Assembly: GCF_900111565.1 (NCBI RefSeq)
Contig: NZ_FOIK01000002.1
Span: forward strand, 682,001 to 746,000
Direction: 5' to 3'
DNA: 64,000 nucleotides
Source of the DNA: Paenibacillus sp. NFR01
GTDB lineage: Bacteria > Bacillota > Bacilli > Paenibacillales > Paenibacillaceae
The position numbers and the translations under genes are program-made. The notes under the pieces were generated by a model, which saw only the letters and a program-made list of their open reading frames with translations, did not search any database and was not told the DNA's origin. Positions 44,464-53,395 of the stretch are shown in pieces; the stretch's first letter is position 1; each line of letters opens with the position of its first letter.

Positions 44464-47400
44464 TTACTTCAGCTTTCTGCGGATGCTGCCCAGCTTGCCG
44501 GTCAGGGTCTTGTAGAAGCTGTACATTTCATCCCCGTCGGCATGCTCCACCCGCTCGTATTCCAAGCTGTCGCGCGCTTCCAGGAAGGAGACGTACAACC
44601 CTTCCAGCTTGTAAAGCAGCGGCGCAACATCCTCCGATGCCGTCATCTCGGCGGCGCGGCGGGAAGCCTTGCGCAGCAGCACGCTGCGGCTCTTCTCGTC
44701 CAGCTTGCGGAAATTGCGGTACACCGCGTATTCCACGTAGCTGCGTTCCTTCATCAAATTCGCGAACGGCTCAAACGCGTCCTCATCTTCGTCGCGGTCG
44801 TAGACGTACAGCGCACCTTTTTTAACGATCGTATCGGTATAAAGCGCCTCGATGAACTGATCCAGCCAGCGGTCCTCGTCCAGCTGCTGGCGCAGGATCA
44901 CGTCCAGTTCCGCAGCTTTGGCGGTTAGCGCTTCGTATTTGGCGATCTCCTCGCGAACCTTGGCGATGAGCTGCGGCGAACGGATCAGGTTCTCCTGGGC
45001 CATTTCACGGTTAATGCTGCCGAAAATATCCTTGGTGCCCGTACGCTCCAGCCCGCTCTGCCGCAGCTCCTTCAGCACATCGGCTGCCTTTTTCACTTCC
45101 CCAAGGTTCGGCCGCTGCGAACTCAGCTGCATATCGAAGCCGCCGAGCAGGTTCTCCAGATCCAGCGGTTTGGTCATGACGACGGTAAAGCGGCTGCTCG
45201 TATTTTCGTCGAGGCCTTTTTCCAGAATGACACCCAGCTCAAGCGCCTTGGCAAAATCACTGCGCACTCTGGCGTTGTAGTCGCGGACGCGCGGATTGAG
45301 GTACGTTTCGCCCCATGATTTTTCCGGGATCGGGGACGGTAGATACGTCCAGTTATCTTTTTCGGTCATCACCAGATGGCGGCCGATGCCCTCCTTGTCC
45401 AGGATGGTACGCTCGTAGTTCTCTTCATAAACCCGCAGCGGCGTGTATACGAAAAGCGGCACCCCGTTGCGCGTGTTCAGCCAGAAAATCCGGTTTTTGA
45501 CCTCGCTCTCCTTGACGGTAAAATGCGATTTGCCCAGCGCGTTGTTCTGGTAATTCTTGATGCCCTTCAGGATGCCCGGGGCCTTGAGCGGCACAGAGAC
45601 AAATCCCCACGACGGGAAGTGCAGGCTGCCCGAGCTGTTGCTGAGATGGAAGACCGGAACCGCATCCTCATCCAGCCGTCCGGCGATGCTGCGCTCGACG
45701 AATTTATCCAGCGGCTCTTCGCTGCCGTATTTCATCACGAGGAAATCTTCCATGGAGCGGGTAATCAGATCTCCGAACTTGTCGCTCAGGAACTCGGAAA
45801 TGGAACGGACGATGTCGATCTCCTGTTCCTTGACCCAGCGGCCGGAATGCTTCAGCATTTCGCGGGAGAAGTCGCGGATCAGGTCGTCGCCGTCCTTCTG
45901 GTCCATAATCTTGGAGATCGTCGCCGAAATATCCGGCACGCTGACGATATTCCAATAGTAGGTTTTGTTGCCTTTATGGTCGGCCTGCTCTTCGCTGTTC
46001 GTCAGGATGTTGCCATTCTTCTCGAAGATCGAGCTGAGCGCGTTCAAAATCTCCGTAAACACCCCGTAAATCCGGCTGTTCTGATCGTTCAGCAGCTCAT
46101 ACAGGTCCTCGTAGAACTGGATCATCTGCTCCGTGCGTTCCACGTCGGCATGCAGCCAATATTCATTGATTTTAGCCTCGATATAGGCGTTTTTCTTCTT
46201 CTCCTTGGAGACAAAAGCGCTCCGCGCGTCGCCGAGCTTCTCCTCCGCACTGTCCTGCGCCGCCTCGATATCGCGCGGCAGCCGAAGCAGGCTCTCGCGC
46301 AGCGTTTCAATATACGACTGGATCAGCTTCAGGACGCAGAAGCCTCTTTCCGTATACAGCAGACGCGACACGTAAAACGGCCCCTGCTCGGGATGCAGGA
46401 AGATCCGCTCCAGCTCCTCGCCGAAACGGCTGGCGATTTCGCCCGGAAGCTGTTTTTTCGCTTTGATGTATTCCTCGCGGGCACGGGCCAGGAAGCTTTG
46501 CTCCAGCTCGGTGTCCATATCGACCACCTGGTTTTTGATCACATTGCCATGGCTGAGCCGTTCGCTGTTCTCGTAGCCCGGCAGCGGCTCCGGCACGCGG
46601 GATTCGAACGTTTTGACCATCGTATCCAGATCGATGCCCAGCTTGCGGGCCATCTTCTCGACATCCTCCTGTCCCGGCGCCTGCTGGAACATTTTGTCCA
46701 TCTTGTCGAAGAGCCGGTACGCCAGATAGGTCGTCATTTCTTCAATCGGGAGCACCGCGGAGGATGCTCCGATGATGTTGTATTCATAATTGGCCGGGTA
46801 AGTCTTGTTCATCTGCGCGATATTCGTGCGGATGTTGCTGATGTAGTCGTGGATGGCGAACTCCTCGCCAGATTGTTTTTCCTCGCTGGCCATAAAGTTC
46901 GTAATGTTCTCCGCCGTTACGTTCATGCAGTAATCGTAGGCGTTCTCCAGCAGCTTGCCTTCGGTGTTGGTCGCCGAGATCAGGTGGCAGAGGTTAAACG
47001 GCGGCAGCGGCGAATTGACGGTCAGGATGTTGCCGTACTGCTGGCGGAACCGCTCGGCCCGGCTGTCCACATTCATCCAGTAATCCAGCTCTTTGAGCGC
47101 AGCGTAGCCGTTTTTGCGGATATATTCGCGCGTATGCTCGCTTAGGGACTTGTTGGCCAGATTGACGTCCGGGGTAAAGAGATACCCGAGCGTGTTGACG
47201 CGGTCGATGCCGGCGGCGCCGAAATCGCGTTCGATGATGCCGCGAACGATGTAGGCAATATCCAGGAACGTTCCGCTGCCCGTACCGCCGGAGAGGCCGG
47301 TAAGCAGGAAGACCATCAGCTTTTTGCTGGTGCCGACCGACAGCGTTTTGATCTTTTTGTCGATAGCTGCAACGACTTGATTAATTTTGGTGAACAGCAG

Positions 47401-47853
47401 CAGGCGTCCGGCCTGGCGCACGCCTGCGGCGCCGTTCATCCCGTCGGTGATGCTGAGTTCCGGGGACAGCCACTCCGTGATATAAGGGTCGAGAATGCTG
47501 CGGTTTTGCAGCAAGCCGCCGATTTCGGCGTTCGACAGTAGCACGAATTCGTTTTGCGGATCGAGGCCGATGCCGCCGTATTTTTTGCCGCGGTCCTGTT
47601 CGTTCGTTTCAAAAGCCAGAAACTCCACGTTGTCCGGCTTATCCCGTTTCTTCTTGGAGATCGGATCCTCCGGCAGCTTGAAGCGCCGGTTGATCTGGTA
47701 TTTAAGGCGCAGCAGCGCGTCGATGCCCGTACCGCCTAGACCGATGATCAGAATCGGATTGTCGATCGTGTCTACCCTGATTTTGTCGCTGACGATTCCC
47801 CCGCCGAGCGATACGTCGAGCTGCTGAATATGTTCTCTTACTACCGGTTTCAT
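44464..47853 (-). CDS. Tubulin/FtsZ-like GTPase (Tubulin_2 type)
   Basis: A 1129-residue cytoplasmic protein. The N-terminal GTPase domain has a Rossmann-type loop IIGLGGTGIDA (36-46) and the tubulin signature loop LSGGTGSGTFLDI (187-199), equivalent to GGGTGSG of tubulin and FtsZ. A C-terminal region of about 700 residues is helix-rich with coiled-coil-prone, charged segments (about 500-560, 960-1110). Such proteins may polymerise or act as nucleotide-dependent scaffolds. A TTG at 47868 is open but lies in the ribosome site TTGGGAGGAAAG; the ATG at 47853 is chosen. It is encoded between the exported vWA gene and the 838-aa partner. Confidence 0.85.
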   Translation of the reverse strand: MKPVVREHIQQLDVSLGGGIVSDKIRVDTIDNPILIIGLGGTGIDALLRLKYQINRRFKLPEDPISKKKRDKPDNVEFLAFETNEQDRGKKYGGIGLDPQNEFVLLSNAEIGGLLQNRSILDPYITEWLSPELSITDGMNGAAGVRQAGRLLLFTKINQVVAAIDKKIKTLSVGTSKKLMVFLLTGLSGGTGSGTFLDIAYIVRGIIERDFGAAGIDRVNTLGYLFTPDVNLANKSLSEHTREYIRKNGYAALKELDYWMNVDSRAERFRQQYGNILTVNSPLPPFNLCHLISATNTEGKLLENAYDYCMNVTAENITNFMASEEKQSGEEFAIHDYISNIRTNIAQMNKTYPANYEYNIIGASSAVLPIEEMTTYLAYRLFDKMDKMFQQAPGQEDVEKMARKLGIDLDTMVKTFESRVPEPLPGYENSERLSHGNVIKNQVVDMDTELEQSFLARAREEYIKAKKQLPGEIASRFGEELERIFLHPEQGPFYVSRLLYTERGFCVLKLIQSYIETLRESLLRLPRDIEAAQDSAEEKLGDARSAFVSKEKKKNAYIEAKINEYWLHADVERTEQMIQFYEDLYELLNDQNSRIYGVFTEILNALSSIFEKNGNILTNSEEQADHKGNKTYYWNIVSVPDISATISKIMDQKDGDDLIRDFSREMLKHSGRWVKEQEIDIVRSISEFLSDKFGDLITRSMEDFLVMKYGSEEPLDKFVERSIAGRLDEDAVPVFHLSNSSGSLHFPSWGFVSVPLKAPGILKGIKNYQNNALGKSHFTVKESEVKNRIFWLNTRNGVPLFVYTPLRVYEENYERTILDKEGIGRHLVMTEKDNWTYLPSPIPEKSWGETYLNPRVRDYNARVRSDFAKALELGVILEKGLDENTSSRFTVVMTKPLDLENLLGGFDMQLSSQRPNLGEVKKAADVLKELRQSGLERTGTKDIFGSINREMAQENLIRSPQLIAKVREEIAKYEALTAKAAELDVILRQQLDEDRWLDQFIEALYTDTIVKKGALYVYDRDEDEDAFEPFANLMKERSYVEYAVYRNFRKLDEKSRSVLLRKASRRAAEMTASEDVAPLLYKLEGLYVSFLEARDSLEYERVEHADGDEMYSFYKTLTGKLGSIRRKLK

Positions 47854-47892
47854 GTTCTTTCCTCCCAAGTGAAGTGGATACTTGAATACTCC

Positions 47893-49719
47893 CTAGATCA
47901 AATATTCCAGCATAATGGTTTTGTCTATCGTGTGCAGAGTGACTGAAATGCGGTCACCGCTCTTCAGTTCCAGGCCGCGCGTAAGATCCGCGGTGCGCCC
48001 CGACCGTTCCACGGTGAGGCCGGCGCCGCCGCGCGCCAGCAGCCGGTCGTTTTTGCCCGGCGTAAAGACAAGTTTTTCGGTTTCTTTCAGTTCAGGCGCC
48101 AGCTGGAGCAGCTGATGCAGCGTGAATTTGCCCTTGAAGCCAGACAATTTTTTGTACTGCGGATACGTCCGCTCGCCGGTATTCCCGTCGGTGATCTCCA
48201 CGACCATTTGACCGACGAACCCTTTGGCCTGTTTGGAACGGTATAACCAGAAAGCGGCTGCGGCCGCAATCAGGATGATAATGCCGCCGATGATGAAATA
48301 CAGCGTCTTGGAAGATGTTTTATCGGGTGCCGTGGTCGCTTCTGTTCCTCCCGCGGTGCCGCCGGTTCCCGGAGTTGCAGCTGCGCCGCCGCCCGCATTG
48401 ATCTTCACTACATCGCTTTCGCGGTAAAAGCTGCTCTCTTCGGCGCGTACTTTCAATTCATAGTTGTGGTTGTCCTTGATTTCAAATTGGCCCTTGAACT
48501 CCGCGCCCGAGTTATCCAGCGCAATCTCTTCCACTTTGCCCGTGTCGGTGTCCGTCGCGAGCAGCACCGCATTCATATCTTGATACAGGCTGCTGAGCGT
48601 TACCTGAGCACCTCCGCTGAACAGATGCGAGGAGATGTCCAGCTTGTCGCCTTTGGCATACGTTTTGGCCGGCAGCGCGTCGATTTTGAGTTCCAGATCA
48701 TAGTTGAAGACGAGATTGATATCGATCTTATCCTGCGGCACGCCTTTGACCTGCAGCTTCCAGTCGCCTTGCGCCGGCTTAATCAGCTTGATCAGGCTGT
48801 AGGTCGACGACTTCGAGAGCAGAATATCGCTTGATGGTATGACGGCTTCTTGTCCGGAAGGATCGGTCAGCTTGGCCGTCACCGGCTTGGAGGACATAAT
48901 GGAAATATTCGCTTCCAGCACGCTGCTGTTGGGGACGTTGACCGTCACTTCCTGGTAATCGCCGTTTGCCGTGATCGACTGCACCGGCACCACTTTCAGC
49001 TTCAGATGGCTGGCGAAAATTTCACTCAGTATCTGCGGCAGATCATCGGCTGAGTCGGTCGTAAACGCTTTGCCGCCCGTTTGCTGCGAAATATCCGCGA
49101 GAATGCTCTTGTTCAGCTTGCCGTCGGCGTTAAGGCCGATGGTATAAACCGGGTATCCCTTTTGTTTGGCGGTTTCGACCGCTGCCTTCAGCTCCTGGTC
49201 GGATTCACTTTGCGTCCGTCCGCTTGCTTCGTTCAGGTCGTTATTGCCGTCTGCCAGCATGACGATCATCGGCTCGTGGCCGGGATCGCTGCCGTTCTCC
49301 AGCACCTTGACCGCTTCCTCCATCCCCACGGCAATATCCGTATAGGCGCCGCGGTCGAGGCCTTCGATAAAGTCCTTCAAATCCTGTTTGTCTTGCGCCG
49401 ATCCGATGGAGAGCAGCGCCTTCTCCCGCTGCACTTTGTCGGTATACGCGACGATGCCTACCTTGTCGCCCTGCGCCGACAGCATGTCTATAAACATCTT
49501 CATCGCCTCGCCGGCGATGTTGTTTTTGTCGCTTTTATTCATGGAATTGCTGACGTCCAGCAGCAGCACGGCATCGATATGGGACGGGCCCGCCGCGGCG
49601 GCATGGGCCGGGGTTTGCCCCCAAGGGGCGGAGAACAGGCATAAGGCCAGGAAGATGACCGGCAAACTGCGCAGCAATCCTATTCTCTTCATTCGTTGTT
49701 GCGGTTGTGTACGAAGCAT
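47893..49719 (-). CDS. Exported, membrane-anchored vWA protein with cytoplasmic C-terminal domain
   Basis: A 608-residue protein. A signal peptide covers about 1-42 (SLPVIFLALCLFSAPWG, cleavage near AHAAA). A vWA domain at about 46-215 has an intact MIDAS (D55-V-S57-N-S59 in LLDVSNSM, D in MLADGNND). Beta-rich domains cover about 220-430, then a Gly/Thr linker. One membrane segment lies at about 470-495 (LYFIIGGIIILIAAAAAFWL). The C-terminal domain of about 110 residues faces the cytoplasm. It would link an outside binding event to the tubulin-like protein encoded next (40 nt). The ATG at 49719 follows GGAG by 8 nt. Confidence 0.85.
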   Translation of the reverse strand: MLRTQPQQRMKRIGLLRSLPVIFLALCLFSAPWGQTPAHAAAAGPSHIDAVLLLDVSNSMNKSDKNNIAGEAMKMFIDMLSAQGDKVGIVAYTDKVQREKALLSIGSAQDKQDLKDFIEGLDRGAYTDIAVGMEEAVKVLENGSDPGHEPMIVMLADGNNDLNEASGRTQSESDQELKAAVETAKQKGYPVYTIGLNADGKLNKSILADISQQTGGKAFTTDSADDLPQILSEIFASHLKLKVVPVQSITANGDYQEVTVNVPNSSVLEANISIMSSKPVTAKLTDPSGQEAVIPSSDILLSKSSTYSLIKLIKPAQGDWKLQVKGVPQDKIDINLVFNYDLELKIDALPAKTYAKGDKLDISSHLFSGGAQVTLSSLYQDMNAVLLATDTDTGKVEEIALDNSGAEFKGQFEIKDNHNYELKVRAEESSFYRESDVVKINAGGGAAATPGTGGTAGGTEATTAPDKTSSKTLYFIIGGIIILIAAAAAFWLYRSKQAKGFVGQMVVEITDGNTGERTYPQYKKLSGFKGKFTLHQLLQLAPELKETEKLVFTPGKNDRLLARGGAGLTVERSGRTADLTRGLELKSGDRISVTLHTIDKTIMLEYLI

Positions 49720-49891
49720 AAAAATGGCTCCTCTTGTGTAGTTTAGGGCATATACTCAGAAGCGGCACTCGTTCGCTAATTTCTGTAAATAGTATGCCAT
49801 TATGATATAATTAAACCCTGTAAACATCAACTTTAAGGCCTTCGGGCGCTGTTCCCGGAAACTATGAATTCATAATGAAAGGAAGAGTTTC

Positions 49892-50044
49892 ATGGTTTCA
49901 TACGTTATTCTCGGCATAACGTTTCTATATGCCGCATTCCGGCTTGCAAGGTATGCTTCCCGGCTGCGCAAGCCGCTGTCCCGTGAAGAGATCGACGAAA
50001 GGCTGCTTGCTGCACTGAACGGAGGCCAACATGCCGGCAAATAA
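49892..50044 (+). CDS. 50-residue single-span membrane peptide
   Basis: A short gene with ribosome site AAAGGAAGAG and ATG at 49892. An N-terminal hydrophobic segment (MVSYVILGITFLYAAFRLA) is followed by a basic/acidic helix (SRLRKPLSREEIDERLL). It overlaps the ATG of the zinc-ribbon gene by 14 nt, supporting translation. It is divergent from the vWA gene and first in a plus-strand operon of three. No homologue is recognised. Confidence 0.65.
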   Translation: MVSYVILGITFLYAAFRLARYASRLRKPLSREEIDERLLAALNGGQHAGK

Positions 50045-50960
50045 AAAACGCCCTGTCACCCTGCGCCCGTTCAAGGCCCCGCGTTACGCCTTCGACAAGC
50101 TGCGGCGCTGCCGCCATTGCGGCCAATATACCGCGCTCGGCGGTGAACGCTGCATCAAATGCGGCCGGGCCAGCCTGATTCCCGTCGAGAAGGATGCCGC
50201 CCATATCACGCGAAACCGGATGCAGACCCGCATCCTGCTCATCGTGCTGCTTACCCTCGCGTCGGTGTATTTCGGCCAAAACCTGCAGCAGATGTTATTA
50301 TGCGGTGCCGGAGGTTTAGTGCTGGCTCTGCTGCTCTTCTGGATGCAGCGCCGTGTGCGCGCGAACGAGAATCTCGCCGCGCTGAACGAACTGCTCGGCA
50401 AGAATATCGGCCTCGTCCTGGAAGGGCTCGAAGCGGACCGGCAGGAAGCCGTTTCCGTCCTGCGCGAAAATGATGTGCTCGCCTATGAGAAGCTGCGCGA
50501 GATTGCCGTGCTGCTGCGGGGGGACCGGATCTCGCGGCAGCGGGTGGCCCTGCTTCACGGCTTCCAGCTGCGCAAGGACATGGATTTGGAGCTAGAGCAG
50601 CTGCTTCTTAAGGATTTCGAGCCGCTCCTTGCCGAATATATCGGAGAAATCGCCAAAATCCAGCCCGAGCTGATCAAAGACCGGACGCTGCGGTACGTGA
50701 AGGCGCATGAAAGCGAGATTCTCGCCATGGAAGACGGCCTCGCGATCATGACCGGCGTGGCCGGGGCTGCGGTGCGCATGAAGCGTTACGCCTTGCTGTA
50801 TTCCGCCATGATCGGAAGATACATAGCCGTTCTGCCGAAGGACCGCTTCCTGCGGCTGTCGAAGCTGATTGCCGCCAGCCCCCACGAGCCGTGGAACGGG
50901 CTCGATGCCAAGGTCGCGGAAATCCGCGAGTCGCAGTACCGCTGGGACCCGGATGTGTAA
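50031..50960 (+). CDS. Zinc-ribbon protein with two membrane segments, cluster-associated
   Basis: A 309-residue protein. Residues about 27-45 carry a four-cysteine zinc ribbon (CRHC and CIKC). Two membrane segments lie at about 67-85 and 88-105 (ILLIVLLTLASVYFG, MLLCGAGGLVLALLLFW). A long helical, charged cytoplasmic domain follows (about 110-309; NENLAALNELLGKNIGLVLE, LEQLLLKDFEPLLAEYIGE). The zinc ribbon recalls the one in the GTPase at 38448. It is coupled by a 14-nt overlap to the 50-residue membrane peptide. The function is unknown; membership in the cluster is inferred from position. Confidence 0.7.
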   Translation: MPANKKRPVTLRPFKAPRYAFDKLRRCRHCGQYTALGGERCIKCGRASLIPVEKDAAHITRNRMQTRILLIVLLTLASVYFGQNLQQMLLCGAGGLVLALLLFWMQRRVRANENLAALNELLGKNIGLVLEGLEADRQEAVSVLRENDVLAYEKLREIAVLLRGDRISRQRVALLHGFQLRKDMDLELEQLLLKDFEPLLAEYIGEIAKIQPELIKDRTLRYVKAHESEILAMEDGLAIMTGVAGAAVRMKRYALLYSAMIGRYIAVLPKDRFLRLSKLIAASPHEPWNGLDAKVAEIRESQYRWDPDV

Positions 50961-50974
50961 TCCTATTTTTGAAA

Positions 50975-51026
50975 TATAAGATGAAAAAAACGGTGAAAAG
51001 AAGATAATTTCCAAATTCATCTTATA
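50975..51026 (+). promoter_or_regulatory. Perfect 11-bp inverted repeat before the 600-aa gene
   Basis: TATAAGATGAA (50975-50985) and TTCATCTTATA (51016-51026) with a 30-nt loop, no T-tract after it. It could be an operator or a leader hairpin of the downstream gene, whose ribosome site AAAGGGG follows. Confidence 0.45.
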
Positions 51027-51058
51027 GAAGCCGATAGCTGAAAAAAGGGGCTGTACGT

Positions 51059-52861
51059 ATGACGATCAAACAGGCCTTGACCCTGCGCGGAGCGATTATT
51101 CTATTATGTATCGTTATGCTTGCGCTGCTGGGACAGAAGGCCTTTCGGATCGAGGACAAAATTCAGGACGTGCGCGAAGCCGGCCGGCTGTATGCCTCCG
51201 GCGACCTGATTGCCGCGGAAAGCGCCTACCGGATCGCGGCGGACAATTTCTCCATTCATTATAAAGAAGCGTTGATCGCTGCCCGCTTGAAAGAGCTGGC
51301 CCCGATTACGGAGATCCGCACGACGCTTTCCCGGGTGAAGGCCATGACGTTAAAGCAAATGAAAGACGGAGATTTCCCCGGATTTATGGAAAGCTACGCT
51401 TCCGTCCTGAGCCTTAAGGGGAAATATATGAAAACCGGGAGCTCCTATGAATCTTATTATCGCCAGCTTTCGGAAGATTCAGGCGTTTCGCAGCTGCTCG
51501 CCGCCGGTTTTCAGGCGTTCCGGAAGCAGTTTCTGGCCGAGCTTGCAGATCGCATGAATGCTTCCGGCAACGGAGGAGGAACCGTTGCCGGCGGGACGGA
51601 CGACAGCTTCAAGTGGAACCTGCTCCTCATTCCCGATGCCTATTACGGCTCGGCCGGGGAGAAGGCTGCGCTGCTCGCCGAACGGTTTGCAGCCTATGAC
51701 ACCGCCTTGCTGAAGACGCTGGCCGGTGCGGGCAGCTTCCAGCCGCTGCTCGACAGCGCCCTCTCCTTGGCGGAGGCTTACAAGATGCACGACTATGACG
51801 CAGCCTGGGTGCAGAAGCAGACGGATGAGAGCGTGCGGATGATCCTCGGCAAGGATCTGGACGGCGATCAGGCGGCCGCCTTTTCCGGCCATGCCGCCGC
51901 GTACCGTAAATATGCCTCCGCCGCCGGCATCGCCGGCTCCAAGCCGCTCACTTATATCGAGAGCAATGCGGCAAAGCTGCTTAAACGGGCCGCCCGCTGG
52001 GTCGCGCAAGGCAAATACGCCGAAGGCATCGAACTGTACGCTGCACTTTCGCCGCTGCAGGACACCTCGGCGGAAACGGCGGCCGCAAAGTCGGCCTGGG
52101 ATGAAGCCGAGCCGGTGCGCTTGCTTCCCGGCGGCACCGAAGAAGGGAAATATAGCCAGGTGGCCGTTGTCCGGGGCCGCTACGGCGCGAAGGTCGCTGT
52201 AGCCGGCATCGACAGCAACGGACAGCTGTATTATGCCGAGATGAGCGGCGACGGGACCGTGACCACCCAGGCCGGCGACATGCTTGCCGATGCGGCGAAG
52301 CTGCGGCAGCTCCGCTTTGACGACCGGCTGTCGGCTTACACGGAGGTGCCGGTCGTCATCGCCGAAACGGGCCGCGAAGACGGGCGGATCGCCTTTACCG
52401 GCTACGCCATCCGGCCCGAGGGCATCTCCCGAATGCTGGCTTTCGCCGGCGACGGTTATGCACTGAACACGGATGACGGCTCCATTACCGTAACGAATGC
52501 GGCGCTGGACGACGGAACCGCCGGCCCGGATGCGGTATACCGCGAGACGGACGGCGTCTACCAATTCGCGGAAATCGTTCAGGATTATCCGCTGACGGAT
52601 GCCTCCTTGCTGGAACAGCTTCCTTTTGAAAACATATCGCTGTACGGCACCATTTATACCGATTCCAGCGGACAAAGCGTGCTGGACGCCAATGGCCGGA
52701 GCGTGCTGCTGCAGTGGAATACGGAGCCGGTCACCGATCTTGCCGCCGTCAGCGGACAATTTCAAAGTAACTACGGCATGACGGAAACCGAGTACGGACT
52801 GGAATCCGTACCGATCTTTGTTGTCGATCAGGTAGGCAGCCTCAATCTTCAGATGCCTTAA
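51059..52861 (+). CDS. Membrane-anchored extracytoplasmic protein with TPR-like N-terminal region
   Basis: A 600-residue protein. One N-terminal membrane anchor lies at about 10-28 (GAIILLCIVMLALLGQKAF). The next 300 residues are helical and TPR-like (AGRLYASGDLIAAESAYRIA, ARWVAQGKYAEGIELYAAL). About 360-600 is beta-rich with repeated motifs (VAVVRGRYGAKVAVAGIDSN, ISLYGTIYTDSSGQSVLDAN) and no catalytic signature. I do not recognise the family. It is the last of the three plus-strand genes divergent from the vWA/tubulin operon, and a strong terminator follows. It is a probable outside-facing part of the same system. Confidence 0.65.
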   Translation: MTIKQALTLRGAIILLCIVMLALLGQKAFRIEDKIQDVREAGRLYASGDLIAAESAYRIAADNFSIHYKEALIAARLKELAPITEIRTTLSRVKAMTLKQMKDGDFPGFMESYASVLSLKGKYMKTGSSYESYYRQLSEDSGVSQLLAAGFQAFRKQFLAELADRMNASGNGGGTVAGGTDDSFKWNLLLIPDAYYGSAGEKAALLAERFAAYDTALLKTLAGAGSFQPLLDSALSLAEAYKMHDYDAAWVQKQTDESVRMILGKDLDGDQAAAFSGHAAAYRKYASAAGIAGSKPLTYIESNAAKLLKRAARWVAQGKYAEGIELYAALSPLQDTSAETAAAKSAWDEAEPVRLLPGGTEEGKYSQVAVVRGRYGAKVAVAGIDSNGQLYYAEMSGDGTVTTQAGDMLADAAKLRQLRFDDRLSAYTEVPVVIAETGREDGRIAFTGYAIRPEGISRMLAFAGDGYALNTDDGSITVTNAALDDGTAGPDAVYRETDGVYQFAEIVQDYPLTDASLLEQLPFENISLYGTIYTDSSGQSVLDANGRSVLLQWNTEPVTDLAAVSGQFQSNYGMTETEYGLESVPIFVVDQVGSLNLQMP

Positions 52862-52881
52862 CCCGGCCAGGCCGGAATTAT

Positions 52882-52936
52882 GGAAAAGACGCAAGAAAAC
52901 GGGCGGCAATGCCACAGTTCTCTTGCGTCTTTTTGT
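52882..52936. terminator. Convergent terminator
   Basis: AAAAGACGCAAGA and TCTTGCGTCTTTTTG arms around a loop of about 25 nt; closes the 600-aa gene on the plus strand. Confidence 0.85.
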
Positions 52937-52968
52937 TGCGGGATGCCACTGCTCTCACTGTTCGCCGA

Positions 52969-53280
52969 CTAGATCCGTTTGGCCCGTCCGGCCGTCAACC
53001 TGCCGATGCGGCTCCGGGTATACGCCAGCTTGGCGCCAGCCTTCACGGACTGCTTGACCTCGCCCAGGACCGCCTTCGTTTCCGCCGAGGCCTCCTTCAT
53101 GCGGCCAAACTCCGATTTAAGCCTAGCGGGACGGCGTTTGACCGCGGCTACCGTCTGCTGAACCTGCGCCTTCAGCTCCTGCGCCGGCTCCTGCAGCTGT
53201 TTCACCGACTGCTTAACGCCGTTTAGGGACTGCTTGAAACCGTCCAAGCTCTGTTTCATTTCTTTAAGCGGATTGCCCAT
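52969..53280 (-). CDS. Small basic coiled-coil protein, unknown
   Basis: A 103-residue protein rich in Lys, Gln and Ala. It has amphipathic heptad-like helices (EMKQSLDGFKQSLNGVKQSV, ELKAQVQQTVAAVK, SAETKAVLGEVKQSV) and a basic C-terminus (RSRIGRLTAGRAKRI). There is no membrane segment. The ATG at 53280 follows GGAGG by 8 nt; a GTG one codon upstream is also possible. The pattern resembles small phasin- or apolipophorin-like coiled proteins, but I recognise no family. Confidence 0.65.
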   Translation of the reverse strand: MGNPLKEMKQSLDGFKQSLNGVKQSVKQLQEPAQELKAQVQQTVAAVKRRPARLKSEFGRMKEASAETKAVLGEVKQSVKAGAKLAYTRSRIGRLTAGRAKRI

Positions 53281-53395
53281 CACCGATTCCTCCCCGAGGT
53301 CCTTTACCGTTTATTACCCGGATCGGCGGGAGGGGCATCTCCTGCACCCTGCGGATTTCCTTCGGGCAGTACCGTGACCTTAACGCATCTGGCCC

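Noticed and set aside
45376..47145. 589-codon open frame opposite the tubulin-like gene
   Set aside because: Shadow frame; the tubulin GGTGSG signature is on the other strand.
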